Below, piece by piece: positions 10,300 through 23,601 of a stretch of 36,443 nt of DNA. The position numbers and the translations under genes were made by a program. The stretch comes from an uncultured Pelagibacteraceae bacterium. Lineage in GTDB: Bacteria > Pseudomonadota > Alphaproteobacteria > Pelagibacterales > Pelagibacteraceae. Position 1 is the first letter of the stretch; every line of letters begins with the position of its first letter. Location: contig CACCVU010000006.1 of assembly GCA_902549495.1 (NCBI GenBank), positions 1 to 36,443 on the forward strand. Reading direction: 5' to 3'. The notes under the pieces were generated by a model. That model was not told the origin of the DNA. It worked only from the letters and a program-made list of their open reading frames with translations, and did no database searches.

Positions 10300-11828
10300 A
10301 TGGCAATTAATCCATCAGAAGTTACAAAACTACTAAAAGATCAAATTAAAAACTTTGGAGAGAAGGCTGAGGTTTCTGAAATAGGAAAAGTTTTGTCGGT
10401 TGGAGATGGTATTGCTCGGGTCTATGGCCTTGACAATGTTCAGGCAGGAGAGATGGTTGAATTTGAAGATGGATCAAAAGGAATGGCGTTAAATTTAGAA
10501 AACGATAATGTCGGAGTAGTTATTTTTGGAGATGATAGAGGTATTAAAGAAGGGGATACAATAAAAAGAACAAATGCAATAGTAGATGTTCCAGTAGGAA
10601 AAGAATTACTGGGAAGAGTTGTTGATGGATTAGGAAATCCAATTGATGGGAAAGGAAAATTATCTGCAAAAAGTCGAAAGAGAGTTGAGGTAAAAGCTCC
10701 AGGTATTATTCCAAGACAATCTGTTAATGAACCAATGCAGACAGGATTAAAATCAATAGACTCTCTTATACCTATTGGTCGTGGACAAAGAGAGCTTATT
10801 ATTGGAGATAGACAAACTGGTAAGACAGCAGTAGCTATCGATGCGATTATAAATCAAAAAAAAATAAATGAGTCATCTGAGGAAAAGAAAAAATTATATT
10901 GCGTATACGTTGCTATAGGACAAAAACGTTCAACTGTTGCTCAGATTACAAAGACTTTGGAGGAAGCTGGAGCATTAAAATACACAACAATTGTTGCAGC
11001 CACTGCATCAGACTCTGCTCCTTTACAATTTTTAGCCCCTTATACTGGGTGTACGATAGGAGAATATTTTAGAGATAATGGCATGCATGCATTAATTGTT
11101 TATGATGATTTATCAAAACAAGCTGTTGCTTATAGACAAATGTCATTATTGCTGAGAAGACCCCCAGGTAGAGAGGCTTATCCTGGTGATGTATTTTATT
11201 TACACAGCAGATTATTAGAAAGAGCCGCTAAGTTAAATGAAAAAAGCGGGAGTGGTTCTTTAACAGCCTTACCAATAATTGAAACTCAAGCAGGAGACGT
11301 ATCTGCATATATTCCAACAAACGTTATTTCAATTACAGACGGGCAGATATTCTTAGAAACCGAATTATTCAATCAAGGAATTCGTCCAGCTGTAAATGTA
11401 GGATTGTCTGTGTCTAGAGTTGGCTCTGCTGCTCAAACTAAAGCAATGAAAAAAGTCGCCGGCTCAATTAAGTTGGAATTAGCTCAATATAGGGAAATGG
11501 CTGCTTTCGCACAGTTTGGTTCAGATTTAGATGCATCTACACAACAATTACTTAACAGAGGCGCAAAACTCACAGAACTTTTAAAACAAGATCAATACTC
11601 TCCAATGACCGTTGCAGAACAAGTTATTTCTGTTTTCACTGGTGTCAAAGGTTATTTAGATGACGTTGAAATAAGCAAGATCAAACAATTTGAAAACGAC
11701 ATAATTGAAAAAGTTAAATCCGACAGACCTGAAATAATTGAGTCTATTCAATCTTCAGGAAAATTAGAAGAAGATACTGAAAAACTTATTATTCAAATTA
11801 TAGAAGATTATAAAAAAGGTAATAAATA

Positions 11829-11829
<1 letters not shown>
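10300..11829 (+). CDS. atpA: F1 ATP synthase alpha subunit
   Basis: Alpha subunit of the F1 hexamer, carrying the non-catalytic nucleotide sites. The Walker A motif GDRQTGKT is at residues 169-176, the same positions as in E. coli. The segments [20 protein letters not shown] and the signature [17 protein letters not shown] are intact. The N-terminal stretch [16 protein letters not shown] is the region that contacts delta. The length of 509 residues is standard. Its stop codon overlaps the start of atpG by one base (TAATG), which fits the tightly coupled translation of this operon. Confidence 0.98.
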
Positions 11830-14124
<2,295 letters not shown>

Positions 14125-14125
<1 letters not shown>

Positions 14126-14514
14126 TGTCTGAAAAATTTACAATTGAAATAATCTCACCTGACAGATCAATTATAAAAACTGAAACTTCTGAAGTAGTTA
14201 TTCCCTCTTTTGAGGGTGAGATGGGTATCTTAAAAGATCATATCCCATTAATTACTTTTCTAAGACCTGGGCTTATAAATATTAAAAATAGCACTGATCA
14301 AAAGTTTTTTGTAGAAGAAGGTACAGTAGAATTTTCGAATAATAATCTTCTTATTTTAACCTCAACTGCTAAGGAAGTTACAAAAATGGAAAAAAAATTT
14401 ATTGATACTCTAATAAATGAATCTGAAAAAAAATTAGATAATAATGAATTAACTGATAAAGAGAGATACTTGTTATCATATAAATTAGAAACTTTGAGAA
14501 ATATTAATCAATAA
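14125..14514 (+). CDS. atpC: F1 ATP synthase epsilon subunit
   Basis: Epsilon subunit, which caps the rotor and can inhibit ATP hydrolysis. The N-terminal beta-sandwich shows FTIEIISPDRSI, the motif GEMGILKDHIPLIT and FFVEEGTVEFSNNNLLIL. The C-terminal helical hairpin (from about residue 88) is present. At 129 residues it is of usual size. The start is GTG, sharing one base with the atpD stop, so it is probably translated by re-initiation. The 3' end overlaps the oppositely oriented rppH by 11 bp, leaving no room for a terminator. Confidence 0.94.
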
Positions 14515-14974
14515 AATCTTTAAGAGTCTCCAATAACTCGACATACATTTTCTTCTTGAAATCAACAATAGTTTTAGGCAATTCATCAGGTACAATCCAT
14601 TTCCACTCAATAAATTCTGGATTTTTAGTTTGCAAATTTATTTCATTATCATTGCCAATAAATCTTGTAATAAACCATTTTTGTTTTTGACCTCTAAATT
14701 TACCTCTCCAAATAATACCAACTAAATTTTTTGGAAGCTCATACTCAAAAAAACCATTAATTTCTTTTAAGATTTCAATACTTTTAATGCTAGTTTCCTC
14801 ATAAAGCTCTCGTTTCATTGCTGAAAGATAGCTCTCTCCTATATCAACACCTCCTTGAGGCATTTGCCATCTATCTACAGGGTTATCTTTCCTCTTGCCA
14901 ACAAAAACCTTATTTTCATTATTTAAAACAATTACTCCTACTCCGTTGCGCATAGGAAGTTTTTGCATATTCAT
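14504..14974 (-). CDS. rppH: RNA pyrophosphohydrolase (Nudix family)
   Basis: Nudix hydrolase expected to remove pyrophosphate from the 5' end of mRNAs and so start their decay. The N-terminus RNGVGVIVLNNENKVFVGKR and the segment DRWQMPQGGVDIGES are typical of the RppH/NudH family. The Nudix box runs from G41 to I63 (G-x5-E, then RELYEE); its usual Gly near the end is S62. The length of 156 residues is close to the usual 155-175. Met8 is a possible alternative start. It is the last gene of a long leftward cluster, four bases after ctpA, and its 3' end overlaps atpC on the other strand. Confidence 0.92.
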   Translation of the reverse strand: MNMQKLPMRNGVGVIVLNNENKVFVGKRKDNPVDRWQMPQGGVDIGESYLSAMKRELYEETSIKSIEILKEINGFFEYELPKNLVGIIWRGKFRGQKQKWFITRFIGNDNEINLQTKNPEFIEWKWIVPDELPKTIVDFKKKMYVELLETLKDFID

Positions 14975-14978
14975 AAAA

Positions 14979-16115
14979 TTAAGAGTTGAAAAGTTTTATC
15001 GCGTAATTAAGTTGATTATCTTTATCAGTATTAATTGAGAAGTCATCACCCTCTTCTTCGACAACTATGTCAGGCGTAACCCCAACTTCTGAGATTGATT
15101 TACCAGAAGGCAAGTAATACTTTGATATAGTTAATCTAATTCCTCCACCATTTCTTAAAGGTATAATAGATTGCACAGAGCCTTTTCCATAAGAATTTTC
15201 TCCAAGAATTATCGCTCTTTTATGATCTTTTAATGCCCCAGCAAAAATTTCTGATGCCGAAGCTGATCCGTTATTTATTAAAACTACAATTGGTTTCCCT
15301 TCAATTTCATCACCTTTTCTAGCAAAGAATTTTCTTGTTTCTGACACCTTTCTTCCTTTAGTAGAAACTATTTCTCCATCTTCTAAAAAAAAATCGGTAA
15401 TATTGATTGCTTGAGTTAATAATCCGCCGGGATTATTCCTTAAGTCAAACACGTAGCCTTTGATTTTAGATTTTTTTTCAAATTCTTTCACAGATTTTAA
15501 AAACTGCTTGTCACTATTTTCGTTAAATGATTTTAATCTTACATATCCTAAGTTCTTTTCTTCTCCAATTATTTTAGAGCTTACAGATTGAACTTCTATT
15601 ATTTTTCGTTCTATTTTAAATTCTAAAGGCTTTTTAACTTTCTTTCTTCTCACTGTTAGTTCAATCGATGTACCTACCGGGCCTCTCATCAATTTTACAG
15701 CCTCCAGTAAAGATTTTCCTTGAACCTGCTCATTACCAATTTTAACAATGTAATCACCAGCTTTTATTCCAGCTTTTGCTGCAGGGGTATCATCTATTGG
15801 TGAAATAACTTTTACAACTCCAGCTTCCATTCCTATTTCTATGCCAAGTCCACCAAACTCACCTCTAGTATCAGTCTGCATTTCTTCAAAGAGTTCAGGA
15901 CTCATGTAGGCAGAATATGGATCTAGTGACTGTAAAACACCATTTATTGCAGAGTCCATCATCTCTGATTGGTCAACATCATCTACGTAATCTTTTTGAA
16001 TATTTTCCAGGACCTCACCAAACAGATCTATTTTTTCGTAAAGATTATTTTTTGAGTAAACAGAAATGTTTGAAAAATAAAAAAATAAAATTAGTATTAA
16101 AAAATTTTTTTTCAT
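14979..16115 (-). CDS. ctpA: C-terminal processing protease (S41 family), periplasmic
   Basis: Serine-lysine peptidase of the CtpA/Prc family. I place the start at 16115, giving MKKNFLILILFFYFSNISVYS, a clear signal peptide; this ATG overlaps the rsfS stop as ATGA. An in-frame start 12 codons upstream would spoil the signal sequence. In the 378-residue product a PDZ domain occupies about residues 85-160 (GIGLEIGMEAGVVKVI). The catalytic Ser is S286 in GSASASEIFAG and the Lys is K311 in YGKGSVQ, 25 residues apart as in E. coli Prc. It probably degrades or trims periplasmic proteins and may act with cell-wall enzymes; the substrate cannot be read from the sequence. Confidence 0.93.
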   Translation of the reverse strand: MKKNFLILILFFYFSNISVYSKNNLYEKIDLFGEVLENIQKDYVDDVDQSEMMDSAINGVLQSLDPYSAYMSPELFEEMQTDTRGEFGGLGIEIGMEAGVVKVISPIDDTPAAKAGIKAGDYIVKIGNEQVQGKSLLEAVKLMRGPVGTSIELTVRRKKVKKPLEFKIERKIIEVQSVSSKIIGEEKNLGYVRLKSFNENSDKQFLKSVKEFEKKSKIKGYVFDLRNNPGGLLTQAINITDFFLEDGEIVSTKGRKVSETRKFFARKGDEIEGKPIVVLINNGSASASEIFAGALKDHKRAIILGENSYGKGSVQSIIPLRNGGGIRLTISKYYLPSGKSISEVGVTPDIVVEEEGDDFSINTDKDNQLNYAIKLFNS

Positions 16116-16459
16116 ATCATAGCCTTCTCTTTTGGAATTTCTTCGGACCACATTTTTTCTAAATCGTAAAAATCTCTTTTTTCAGGATGAAATATGTGAA
16201 CAATTACATCTTGAGTGTCTACCAATTTCCAATCATTACTATCTTTTCCTTCTATCCGACAATTATTTAATCCAATTTTTTTTAACTCGGTAACAAGAAT
16301 TTCTGATAATGCTTGAAGATGTCTAGACGATGTTCCAGAAGCAATTATCATATAATCAGCGATGTAAGATTTATTTTTAAGATCTATAGATTTTATATTA
16401 AGAGCTTTATTATCATCTAAAATTTTTTCAATATTATCTTTTATATTTGATATTTCCAT
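16112..16459 (-). CDS. rsfS: Ribosome silencing factor RsfS
   Basis: Small protein of the RsfS/YbeB/Iojap family, which binds bL14 of the large subunit and blocks subunit joining when nutrients are short. The 115 residues carry the family core: NIKSIDLKNKSYIADYMIIA, SGTSSRHLQALSEI, and EGKDSNDWKLVDTQDVIVHI followed by FHPEKRDFYDLEKMW. It lies five bases after nadD, the common nadD-rsfS pairing in bacteria, and its stop overlaps the ctpA start (ATGA). Its place in the same run as rplU, rpmA and obgE adds a fourth ribosome-linked gene. Confidence 0.95.
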   Translation of the reverse strand: MEISNIKDNIEKILDDNKALNIKSIDLKNKSYIADYMIIASGTSSRHLQALSEILVTELKKIGLNNCRIEGKDSNDWKLVDTQDVIVHIFHPEKRDFYDLEKMWSEEIPKEKAMI

Positions 16460-16464
16460 TTATT

Positions 16465-17004
16465 TTATATTTTAATTCTTTTTCTTAATAAGGAAGAGGA
16501 TACTCTAATAGGCTTATTTTTAATAAATGAAATGTTATTTTTATTTAAATATTTTACCACGATAGTTTTTTTACTCTTTCTATCATATCCTTTACGAGAA
16601 AAAACAATTAATTTTGTTAATTTTACTATTTTTTTCCAGCTGTGCCACCTGTGAAACTTTAATAAAATATCTGAACCTACTATAAAATAAAGATCCTTAG
16701 GTTTTTTATTTTTCAAAATGTATTGAATTACTTTAATTGATTTAGAAGATTTTATCACATCATCTATATAAAGAACCTCTATATTCTTGACTTTACTTGA
16801 AATTTTTTTTGCTTTATCAATCCTATTTTTCAAGGAAAAAAAAGTTTTAACTTTAAAAGGATTTTTTTTTGTAACAACCCAGTAAATTTTTTTTAATTTA
16901 AGTTTTTTTAACGCAATTTTTGAAATTGCTAAGTGACCCTTATGAGCTGGATCAAAACTTCCACCTAAAATACCTATTTTCGTACTTTTAAGTTTAAACA
17001 TCAA
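16465..17004 (-). CDS. nadD: Nicotinate-nucleotide adenylyltransferase
   Basis: Makes nicotinate adenine dinucleotide from NaMN and ATP in NAD synthesis. The nucleotidyltransferase motif GGSFDPAHKGHLAIS begins near residue 14, and the second signature is VSSSLLRKRI close to the C-terminus. IVGSDILLKFHRWHSWKKIV is the usual substrate loop. The protein is short (179 residues): it ends just after the SSS-LLRKRI motif, where family members typically continue about 20 residues. The stop lies five bases before rsfS, so the short end looks genuine, not a frameshift artefact. It follows proA without a gap. Confidence 0.92.
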   Translation of the reverse strand: MMFKLKSTKIGILGGSFDPAHKGHLAISKIALKKLKLKKIYWVVTKKNPFKVKTFFSLKNRIDKAKKISSKVKNIEVLYIDDVIKSSKSIKVIQYILKNKKPKDLYFIVGSDILLKFHRWHSWKKIVKLTKLIVFSRKGYDRKSKKTIVVKYLNKNNISFIKNKPIRVSSSLLRKRIKI

Positions 17005-18246
17005 CTAAGTTCTAATAATTCCCTTTCCTGAAACAACATATTTATAAGAAGTTAATTGATTAATTCCAACTGGACCTCTAGGTGGTAATTTATTTGTTGA
17101 TATCCCAATTTCACCACCAAAACCAAATTCGCCACCATCTGCGAACTGTGTTGAAACATTGTGCATTGCTATGGAACTATTAACTCCTTGTAAAAAAACC
17201 TTCGCAGTTTTGGCATTATTTGTGAGTATACTATCAGTATGCATGGTTCCATATTTTAAAATATGATTTACAGCTTCATTTACATTTTTAACTGTTTTGA
17301 CTGAGATTATTGCATCGAGGTACTCAGTTTTCCAATCTTTCTCTTTTGCAAGTTTCAACTTATTGCCAAATAATTTATTAATTTTACTATCAACCCTAAC
17401 TTCACAACCACTTTCTCTAAGTGATTTAATTATTTTAATAGCATGTGTTTTTAAAGCTTTCTCCTCTATTAGAAGCGTTTCAACCGCTCCACATATGCTC
17501 GTTCTTCTCATTTTAGCATTCACAATTATTTTTTTTGCCATATTTAAATTTACACTTCTATCTACAAAAATATGACACAAGCCTTCTAAATGTCCTATTA
17601 CATGTACATTTGAAAATTTTTGAACTTTTGAAACTAATCCTTTACCTCCTCTAGGTACAATCACATCAATATATTTACTCATCTTTGAAAGTAAATAATC
17701 AACAACTTTTCTATTTTTTTTATCTATAAATTGAATACAATTTTTGTTTATATTATTTTTTTGAAGCACATCTCTAAATAAATTTGCCAATAATTTATTA
17801 GTATTGAAAGCTTCAGACCCGCCTCTTAATATGGAACAATTTCCTGATTTTAAGCTTAAACAAGCCACATCAGCAGTCACGTTTGGTCTACTTTCATAAA
17901 TAACTCCAATAACACCAATAGGTGTTGAAACTTTTTTAATAGTTAATTTATTTGGTCTTGACCATCTCTCTAAAACACGTCCAGAAGGGTTCTTAAATTT
18001 TGCTATCTCATTTATTGAATGTCTTATACTCTCTATTCCCTTTTCATTTAAAATAAGTCTATCTACAAGATTTTTACGTTTAACATTTTTAACATCTTTT
18101 AAATTTTCTTTGATTATTTTTTTCTTATTTTTAAGAAGAGATTTATTATAACTATTTAAAACATTTACTATTTTATTATGTTTTATAGATTTCAAATCTT
18201 CAAAAGCTATTTTTGCATTTTTTCCTATTTTTTCTAGATATTTCAT
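17005..18246 (-). CDS. proA: Gamma-glutamyl phosphate reductase
   Basis: Second enzyme of proline synthesis, reducing gamma-glutamyl phosphate to glutamate semialdehyde with NADPH. The aldehyde dehydrogenase fold is evident from VIGVIYESRPNVTADVACLS, RGGSEAFNTN and the catalytic Cys C252 in RRTSICGAVETLL. The C-terminal FGFGGEIGISTNKLPPRGPV is the family signature. The length of 413 residues is standard. It follows proB directly (0-bp gap), so the two enzymes, which hand over a labile intermediate, are made from the same message. Confidence 0.97.
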   Translation of the reverse strand: MKYLEKIGKNAKIAFEDLKSIKHNKIVNVLNSYNKSLLKNKKKIIKENLKDVKNVKRKNLVDRLILNEKGIESIRHSINEIAKFKNPSGRVLERWSRPNKLTIKKVSTPIGVIGVIYESRPNVTADVACLSLKSGNCSILRGGSEAFNTNKLLANLFRDVLQKNNINKNCIQFIDKKNRKVVDYLLSKMSKYIDVIVPRGGKGLVSKVQKFSNVHVIGHLEGLCHIFVDRSVNLNMAKKIIVNAKMRRTSICGAVETLLIEEKALKTHAIKIIKSLRESGCEVRVDSKINKLFGNKLKLAKEKDWKTEYLDAIISVKTVKNVNEAVNHILKYGTMHTDSILTNNAKTAKVFLQGVNSSIAMHNVSTQFADGGEFGFGGEIGISTNKLPPRGPVGINQLTSYKYVVSGKGIIRT

Positions 18247-20335
<2,089 letters not shown>

Positions 20336-20345
20336 TTATATAGAT

Positions 20346-20600
20346 TTAATTGGGGATTACAGAAACAAAAGTTCTGTTTAATTTAGATTTTTTAAATTTA
20401 ACTTTTCCTTTTATTAAGGAGAAAATTGAGTGATCTTTACCCATGCCTACATTTTCACCAGGATGGATTTTTGTTCCTCTTTGTCTTACAATTATATTTC
20501 CAGGAATAACTAATTGATCACCGTACCTTTTGACACCAAGACGTCTGCCTTTACTATCTCGGCCGTTCTTCGATGATCCACCTGCTTTTTTTGTTGCCAT
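20346..20600 (-). CDS. rpmA: Large ribosomal subunit protein bL27
   Basis: bL27, whose N-terminal tail reaches the peptidyl-transferase centre. The 84 residues begin [20 protein letters not shown] and continue [20 protein letters not shown], the invariant family sequence; there is no cleavable N-terminal extension of the kind known in Firmicutes. AGGAAG, which overlaps the rplU stop region, is its ribosome-binding site. It lies eight bases after rplU. Confidence 0.98.
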   Translation of the reverse strand: MATKKAGGSSKNGRDSKGRRLGVKRYGDQLVIPGNIIVRQRGTKIHPGENVGMGKDHSIFSLIKGKVKFKKSKLNRTFVSVIPN

Positions 20601-20608
20601 TTAACTTC

Positions 20609-21016
20609 CTATTTTTTTGTCTCTTTTTTTAAAGTTTTTTTATCTTCTTTTACAGTTTTCTTTTTTTCAACAATTTTAGCTTCGCTTATAACTTTACCAC
20701 CTTTTGCTAAAATTTTTGTAATTTGTATCTTTGAATGACGTTGCCTATGACCATTTTTTTTTCTTGAGTGTTTTCTTCTTCTTTTATGAAAAACCAGCAC
20801 AGTTCGATCTTTAATATTATCTAAAAGTTTAGCTTCCACTCTAGCTCCTTCAACTTTAGGGCTTCCAACTTCTGTTATTTTGTCATCGTTTAAAAGTAAA
20901 ACATTGTCAAATTTAATAGTTTCACCAACTTTGATATTAAGTTTTTCAATTTCTAATATTTTACTTGCAGATACTTTGTACTGCTTTCCACCTGTTTCAA
21001 TTATAGCAAATGACAT
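20609..21016 (-). CDS. rplU: Large ribosomal subunit protein bL21
   Basis: bL21 of the 50S subunit. The core has MSFAIIETGGKQYKVSASKI and the conserved VLVFHKRRRKHSRKKNGHRQ, with the RQRHSKIQITKI signature. At 135 residues it is about 30 longer than E. coli bL21 (103), the surplus being a C-terminal tail rich in Lys and Glu (residues about 108-135), as seen in several Alphaproteobacteria. It is the first gene after a strong promoter-like sequence and starts the rplU-rpmA-obgE run. Confidence 0.97.
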   Translation of the reverse strand: MSFAIIETGGKQYKVSASKILEIEKLNIKVGETIKFDNVLLLNDDKITEVGSPKVEGARVEAKLLDNIKDRTVLVFHKRRRKHSRKKNGHRQRHSKIQITKILAKGGKVISEAKIVEKKKTVKEDKKTLKKETKK

Positions 21017-21042
21017 AAATTATCTTTTTTTAATTTCCACGC

Positions 21043-21070
21043 AATATAGCCTTCAGTGCTAGCAAGTCAA
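21043..21070 (-). promoter_or_regulatory. Sigma70-type promoter for rplU-rpmA-obgE
   Basis: Read on the - strand, TTGACT (21070-21065) and TATATT (21048-21043) are separated by 16 bp, each matching consensus at five of six positions. The predicted start point lies about 20 bases before the rplU ATG, which leaves too short a leader for a ribosomal-protein autoregulatory structure. It sits in the 65-bp spacer between gloB and rplU and could drive everything down to rppH, since no later gap on this strand exceeds 40 bp. Confidence 0.6.
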
Positions 21071-21081
21071 GATTATTGAAG

Positions 21082-21840
21082 TTAAAAAGAGTCCTTTAAA
21101 TCTCTTAATTTTGAAAAAACTTTAAGATCTGATGAATCTTTTAACCCTAAACTATGCTTAATTTCATGATCATTACACCTTAAAAAAATATTTGTTTTAA
21201 TTTCCTGATCTAAAATAGTCGGGATAGTTGGCTGATTAGAATTTAATTTTTTTTGAATATCGATTTCTTTCTTTTTTAAAAAAGTATTTTTAGTATCATA
21301 TGCTAAGCAGAAATCTAAATTTGATTTTGTATATTCATGTCCACAATATATTTTTGTTTCTGATGGAAGTTTTTTAATTTTATTTAAAGAATTGAACATC
21401 TGTTCATGCGTACCCTCAAAAACTCTACCACATCCTAATGAAAATAAAGTATCACCTGTAAAAACTACTTTTTCTTTAAAAAAGAAAAATGCAATATGAC
21501 CCTTAGTATGACCAGGAACAAAAATTATTTTAAATTCTAAATTTCCAATTTTATACTTTTGTTTTTCTTTAAGCAGTATATCTATACCAGGAATTCGATC
21601 TTTATCTAATTCAAAACCCAAAATTTTAGAGTTATATTTTTTTTTTAACTCTAAATTACCACCGACATGATCAGCGTGATGATGTGTATTTAGAATAAAA
21701 TCTAATTTCTTGTACTTTTTAATTACATCATCACATGCATTGTATTCTGCAGGATCAACTATTGAAACCTTGTTAGACTCTTTATCGTGAATTAAATAAC
21801 TAAAGTTATCACTTAAACATGGAATAATTTCTACTTTCAT
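21082..21840 (-). CDS. gloB: Hydroxyacylglutathione hydrolase (glyoxalase II)
   Basis: Metallo-beta-lactamase-fold hydrolase splitting S-lactoylglutathione in methylglyoxal detoxification. The metal-binding motif THHHADHVGGN has H53, H55, D57 and H58; GHTKGHI and the later TGDTLFSLGCGRVFEGT supply further ligands, and YCGHEYT gives the glutathione-site residues. The C-terminal helical substrate domain, about residues 175-252, is present, distinguishing it from generic members of the fold. At 252 residues it is normal. It lies one base after metW and is probably part of the metX transcript. Confidence 0.93.
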   Translation of the reverse strand: MKVEIIPCLSDNFSYLIHDKESNKVSIVDPAEYNACDDVIKKYKKLDFILNTHHHADHVGGNLELKKKYNSKILGFELDKDRIPGIDILLKEKQKYKIGNLEFKIIFVPGHTKGHIAFFFFKEKVVFTGDTLFSLGCGRVFEGTHEQMFNSLNKIKKLPSETKIYCGHEYTKSNLDFCLAYDTKNTFLKKKEIDIQKKLNSNQPTIPTILDQEIKTNIFLRCNDHEIKHSLGLKDSSDLKVFSKLRDLKDSF

Positions 21841-21841
21841 A

Positions 21842-22450
21842 TTAACTAATTAAAAAAATACCAACTTTTGAAAAAAGATTTTTAATTTCTAAATTACTTT
21901 TTTTTATCAATGATGTTTTGTTTTCATTAACTCCAACCACTTTTTTAATAATAATATTTTTCTCATCACAAAAATTAAATAAATCTTTTATTGTGCACAT
22001 GTGTAAATTAGGAGTATTATACCAAGTATTTGGCAGTGTTTTTGTAACTGGCATTTCACCAAAAAGTAAAAGCTTTGTTCTTACTTTCCAGTAGCCAAAA
22101 TTGGGAATAGAAATGATAACTGATTTTCCAATTCTTAAAAGATTTTTTAAAACTTTTTCTGGCTCATAAAATGCTTGTAAGGTTTGACTCAATACAACAT
22201 AGTCAAATGATTTATCAGGAAATTGATGTAATTCAGTTTCTGCATTACCCTGTATAACTGGCAAGCCTTTATAAATACATTCTTGAACATTATCTTGATT
22301 AAGCTCTAGTCCACGTACCTCTACATTTTTTTCTATTTTGAGGAGATACATTAAAGATCCGTCTCCACACCCTATATCAAGAACCTTCGAGTTATTAGGT
22401 AATAAATCTGCAATTACTTTAAATTCTTTTTTCATTTTTAAATTTTTCAT
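21842..22450 (-). CDS. metW: MetW, methionine biosynthesis methyltransferase-like protein
   Basis: SAM-dependent methyltransferase fold, with motif [12 protein letters not shown] at residues 19-29 and the family stretch [20 protein letters not shown] followed by [11 protein letters not shown]. MetW occurs with MetX in many proteobacteria, where the pair supports homoserine acylation (established for some species; its exact chemistry is not settled). The start at 22450 overlaps metX by 32 bp; Met6 (22435) is an alternative that leaves a 17-bp overlap. Either way translation is coupled to metX, and so is under the metX riboswitch. Confidence 0.93.
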   Translation of the reverse strand: MKNLKMKKEFKVIADLLPNNSKVLDIGCGDGSLMYLLKIEKNVEVRGLELNQDNVQECIYKGLPVIQGNAETELHQFPDKSFDYVVLSQTLQAFYEPEKVLKNLLRIGKSVIISIPNFGYWKVRTKLLLFGEMPVTKTLPNTWYNTPNLHMCTIKDLFNFCDEKNIIIKKVVGVNENKTSLIKKSNLEIKNLFSKVGIFLIS

Positions 22451-23558
22451 ACATAGAGTCTATAAAACCTTTAAGTGTTTTTAAAAATTCAGGTTCATCA
22501 AGTAAAAAAGAGTCATGCCCTCTATCTGTAATTATCTCAGAATATGAGACATCTGCACCTGATGCATTTAATGCTATTACTATATCTTTGTTATCTTTTG
22601 TTGTGTAAAGCCAATCAGAGGAAAATGATATTATTAAGAATTTTGTTTTTTGATTTTTAAATGCCTCTACTAAACCTCCTTTAAATTGTTTTGATAGATC
22701 AAAATAATCCATTGCTCTGGTTATATATAGTACTGAGTTAGCATCAAACCTTTCAACAAATGCATAGCCTTGATGTCTCAAATAGCTTTCAACTTGGAAA
22801 TCAGCATCAAAACTAAATTCATAATCTGCCTTTTCCTGTAATTTTCTTCCAAATTTTTCCTGCATACCTTTTTCAGATAAATAACTTATGTGACCCACCA
22901 TTCTTGCAACTGCTAACCCATTTTTGGGTTGAACGTCTTTTAAAACATATTTTCCATTATCCCATACAGGATCTGCCATAATTGCTTGACGAGCTAATTC
23001 ATTAAGAGCAATATTTTGAGCACTATGACTTGAACTACAAGCTATCGGAACAGCTGAAAAAGCTTTATCAGGAAATGTTGCACAAAATTGTAAAAGTTGC
23101 ATTCCTCCCATTGAACCCCCAGTCGCGCATAAAAGTTTCTTAATTCCAAGATGTTCAAGTAATGATTCCTGAGCTCTAACCATATCTTTAATTGTTATAA
23201 CTGGAAAATCCAATCCGTAAGGTTTTTTTGTTTTCGGATTAATATCTTTCGGACCTAAAGAACCCATACACCCTCCGATCACATTTGCACAAATAACAAA
23301 ATATTTGTTTGTATCTATCGCCTTTCCTGGACCCACCGCTGTGATCCACCATCCCTCTTTATTAGTAATAGGATTTATCTCAGTCACGAACTGATCTCCT
23401 GTTAGAGCATGAAATACAAGTATCGCGTTGTCTTTGTTATCATTCAATTTCCCGTAAGTCTCGTAAGCGAGAGGAAAATCTTTTATAGTTTTTCCGCAGT
23501 CCAATTTAAGCGGATTAGTAACGTTTAATTTCTTTATATTCTCAAGTTTTATATTCAT
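22419..23558 (-). CDS. metX: Homoserine O-acyltransferase MetX
   Basis: Alpha/beta-hydrolase-fold transferase acylating homoserine as the first dedicated step of methionine synthesis. The catalytic triad is visible as S149 in [13 protein letters not shown]315 in [10 protein letters not shown] and H348 in [10 protein letters not shown]. The length of 379 residues is standard. Sequence alone does not settle whether acetyl-CoA or succinyl-CoA is the donor, because MetX proteins paired with MetW include both kinds. The start codon lies only two bases after the U-tract of an intrinsic terminator, and no Shine-Dalgarno sequence lies between them. The SAM-II riboswitch just upstream makes it a SAM-repressed gene. 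Confidence 0.95.
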   Translation of the reverse strand: MNIKLENIKKLNVTNPLKLDCGKTIKDFPLAYETYGKLNDNKDNAILVFHALTGDQFVTEINPITNKEGWWITAVGPGKAIDTNKYFVICANVIGGCMGSLGPKDINPKTKKPYGLDFPVITIKDMVRAQESLLEHLGIKKLLCATGGSMGGMQLLQFCATFPDKAFSAVPIACSSSHSAQNIALNELARQAIMADPVWDNGKYVLKDVQPKNGLAVARMVGHISYLSEKGMQEKFGRKLQEKADYEFSFDADFQVESYLRHQGYAFVERFDANSVLYITRAMDYFDLSKQFKGGLVEAFKNQKTKFLIISFSSDWLYTTKDNKDIVIALNASGADVSYSEIITDRGHDSFLLDEPEFLKTLKGFIDSMYEKFKNEKRI

Positions 23559-23560
23559 TC

Positions 23561-23586
23561 AAAAAAAAAGCCCAGCTAAACTGGGC
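23561..23586 (-). terminator. Intrinsic terminator of the metX attenuator
   Basis: On the - strand GCCCAG (23586-23581), loop TTTAG and CTGGGC (23575-23570) form a 6-bp G/C-rich stem followed by nine T (23569-23561). This is a textbook rho-independent terminator placed between the riboswitch and the metX start codon. Its 5' arm and loop can instead pair with the riboswitch 3' end. Confidence 0.9.
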
Positions 23587-23601
23587 GTCCCCTTTTTAGC
23601 T
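23574..23601 (-). promoter_or_regulatory. Predicted antiterminator hairpin of the metX leader
   Basis: AGCTAAA (23601-23595), part of the riboswitch core, is a perfect reverse complement of TTTAGCT (23580-23574), which comprises the terminator loop and the first two bases of its 3' arm. Inside it GGG (23592-23590) can pair with CCC (23585-23583) around a GACG loop, leaving an AA/AG internal loop. This 7+3 bp fold cannot coexist with the terminator or with the ligand-bound riboswitch. The complementarity is seen directly; the switching role is inference. Confidence 0.65.

Noticed and set aside
16116-16151. Upstream start of ctpA adding MVRRNSKREGYD
   Set aside because: It overlaps rsfS and buries the signal peptide; the ATGA-coupled start at 16115 is better.
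15917-16162. Forward 81-codon frame opposite ctpA/rsfS
   Set aside because: Lies entirely within two confident genes on the other strand; no ribosome-binding site or family features.
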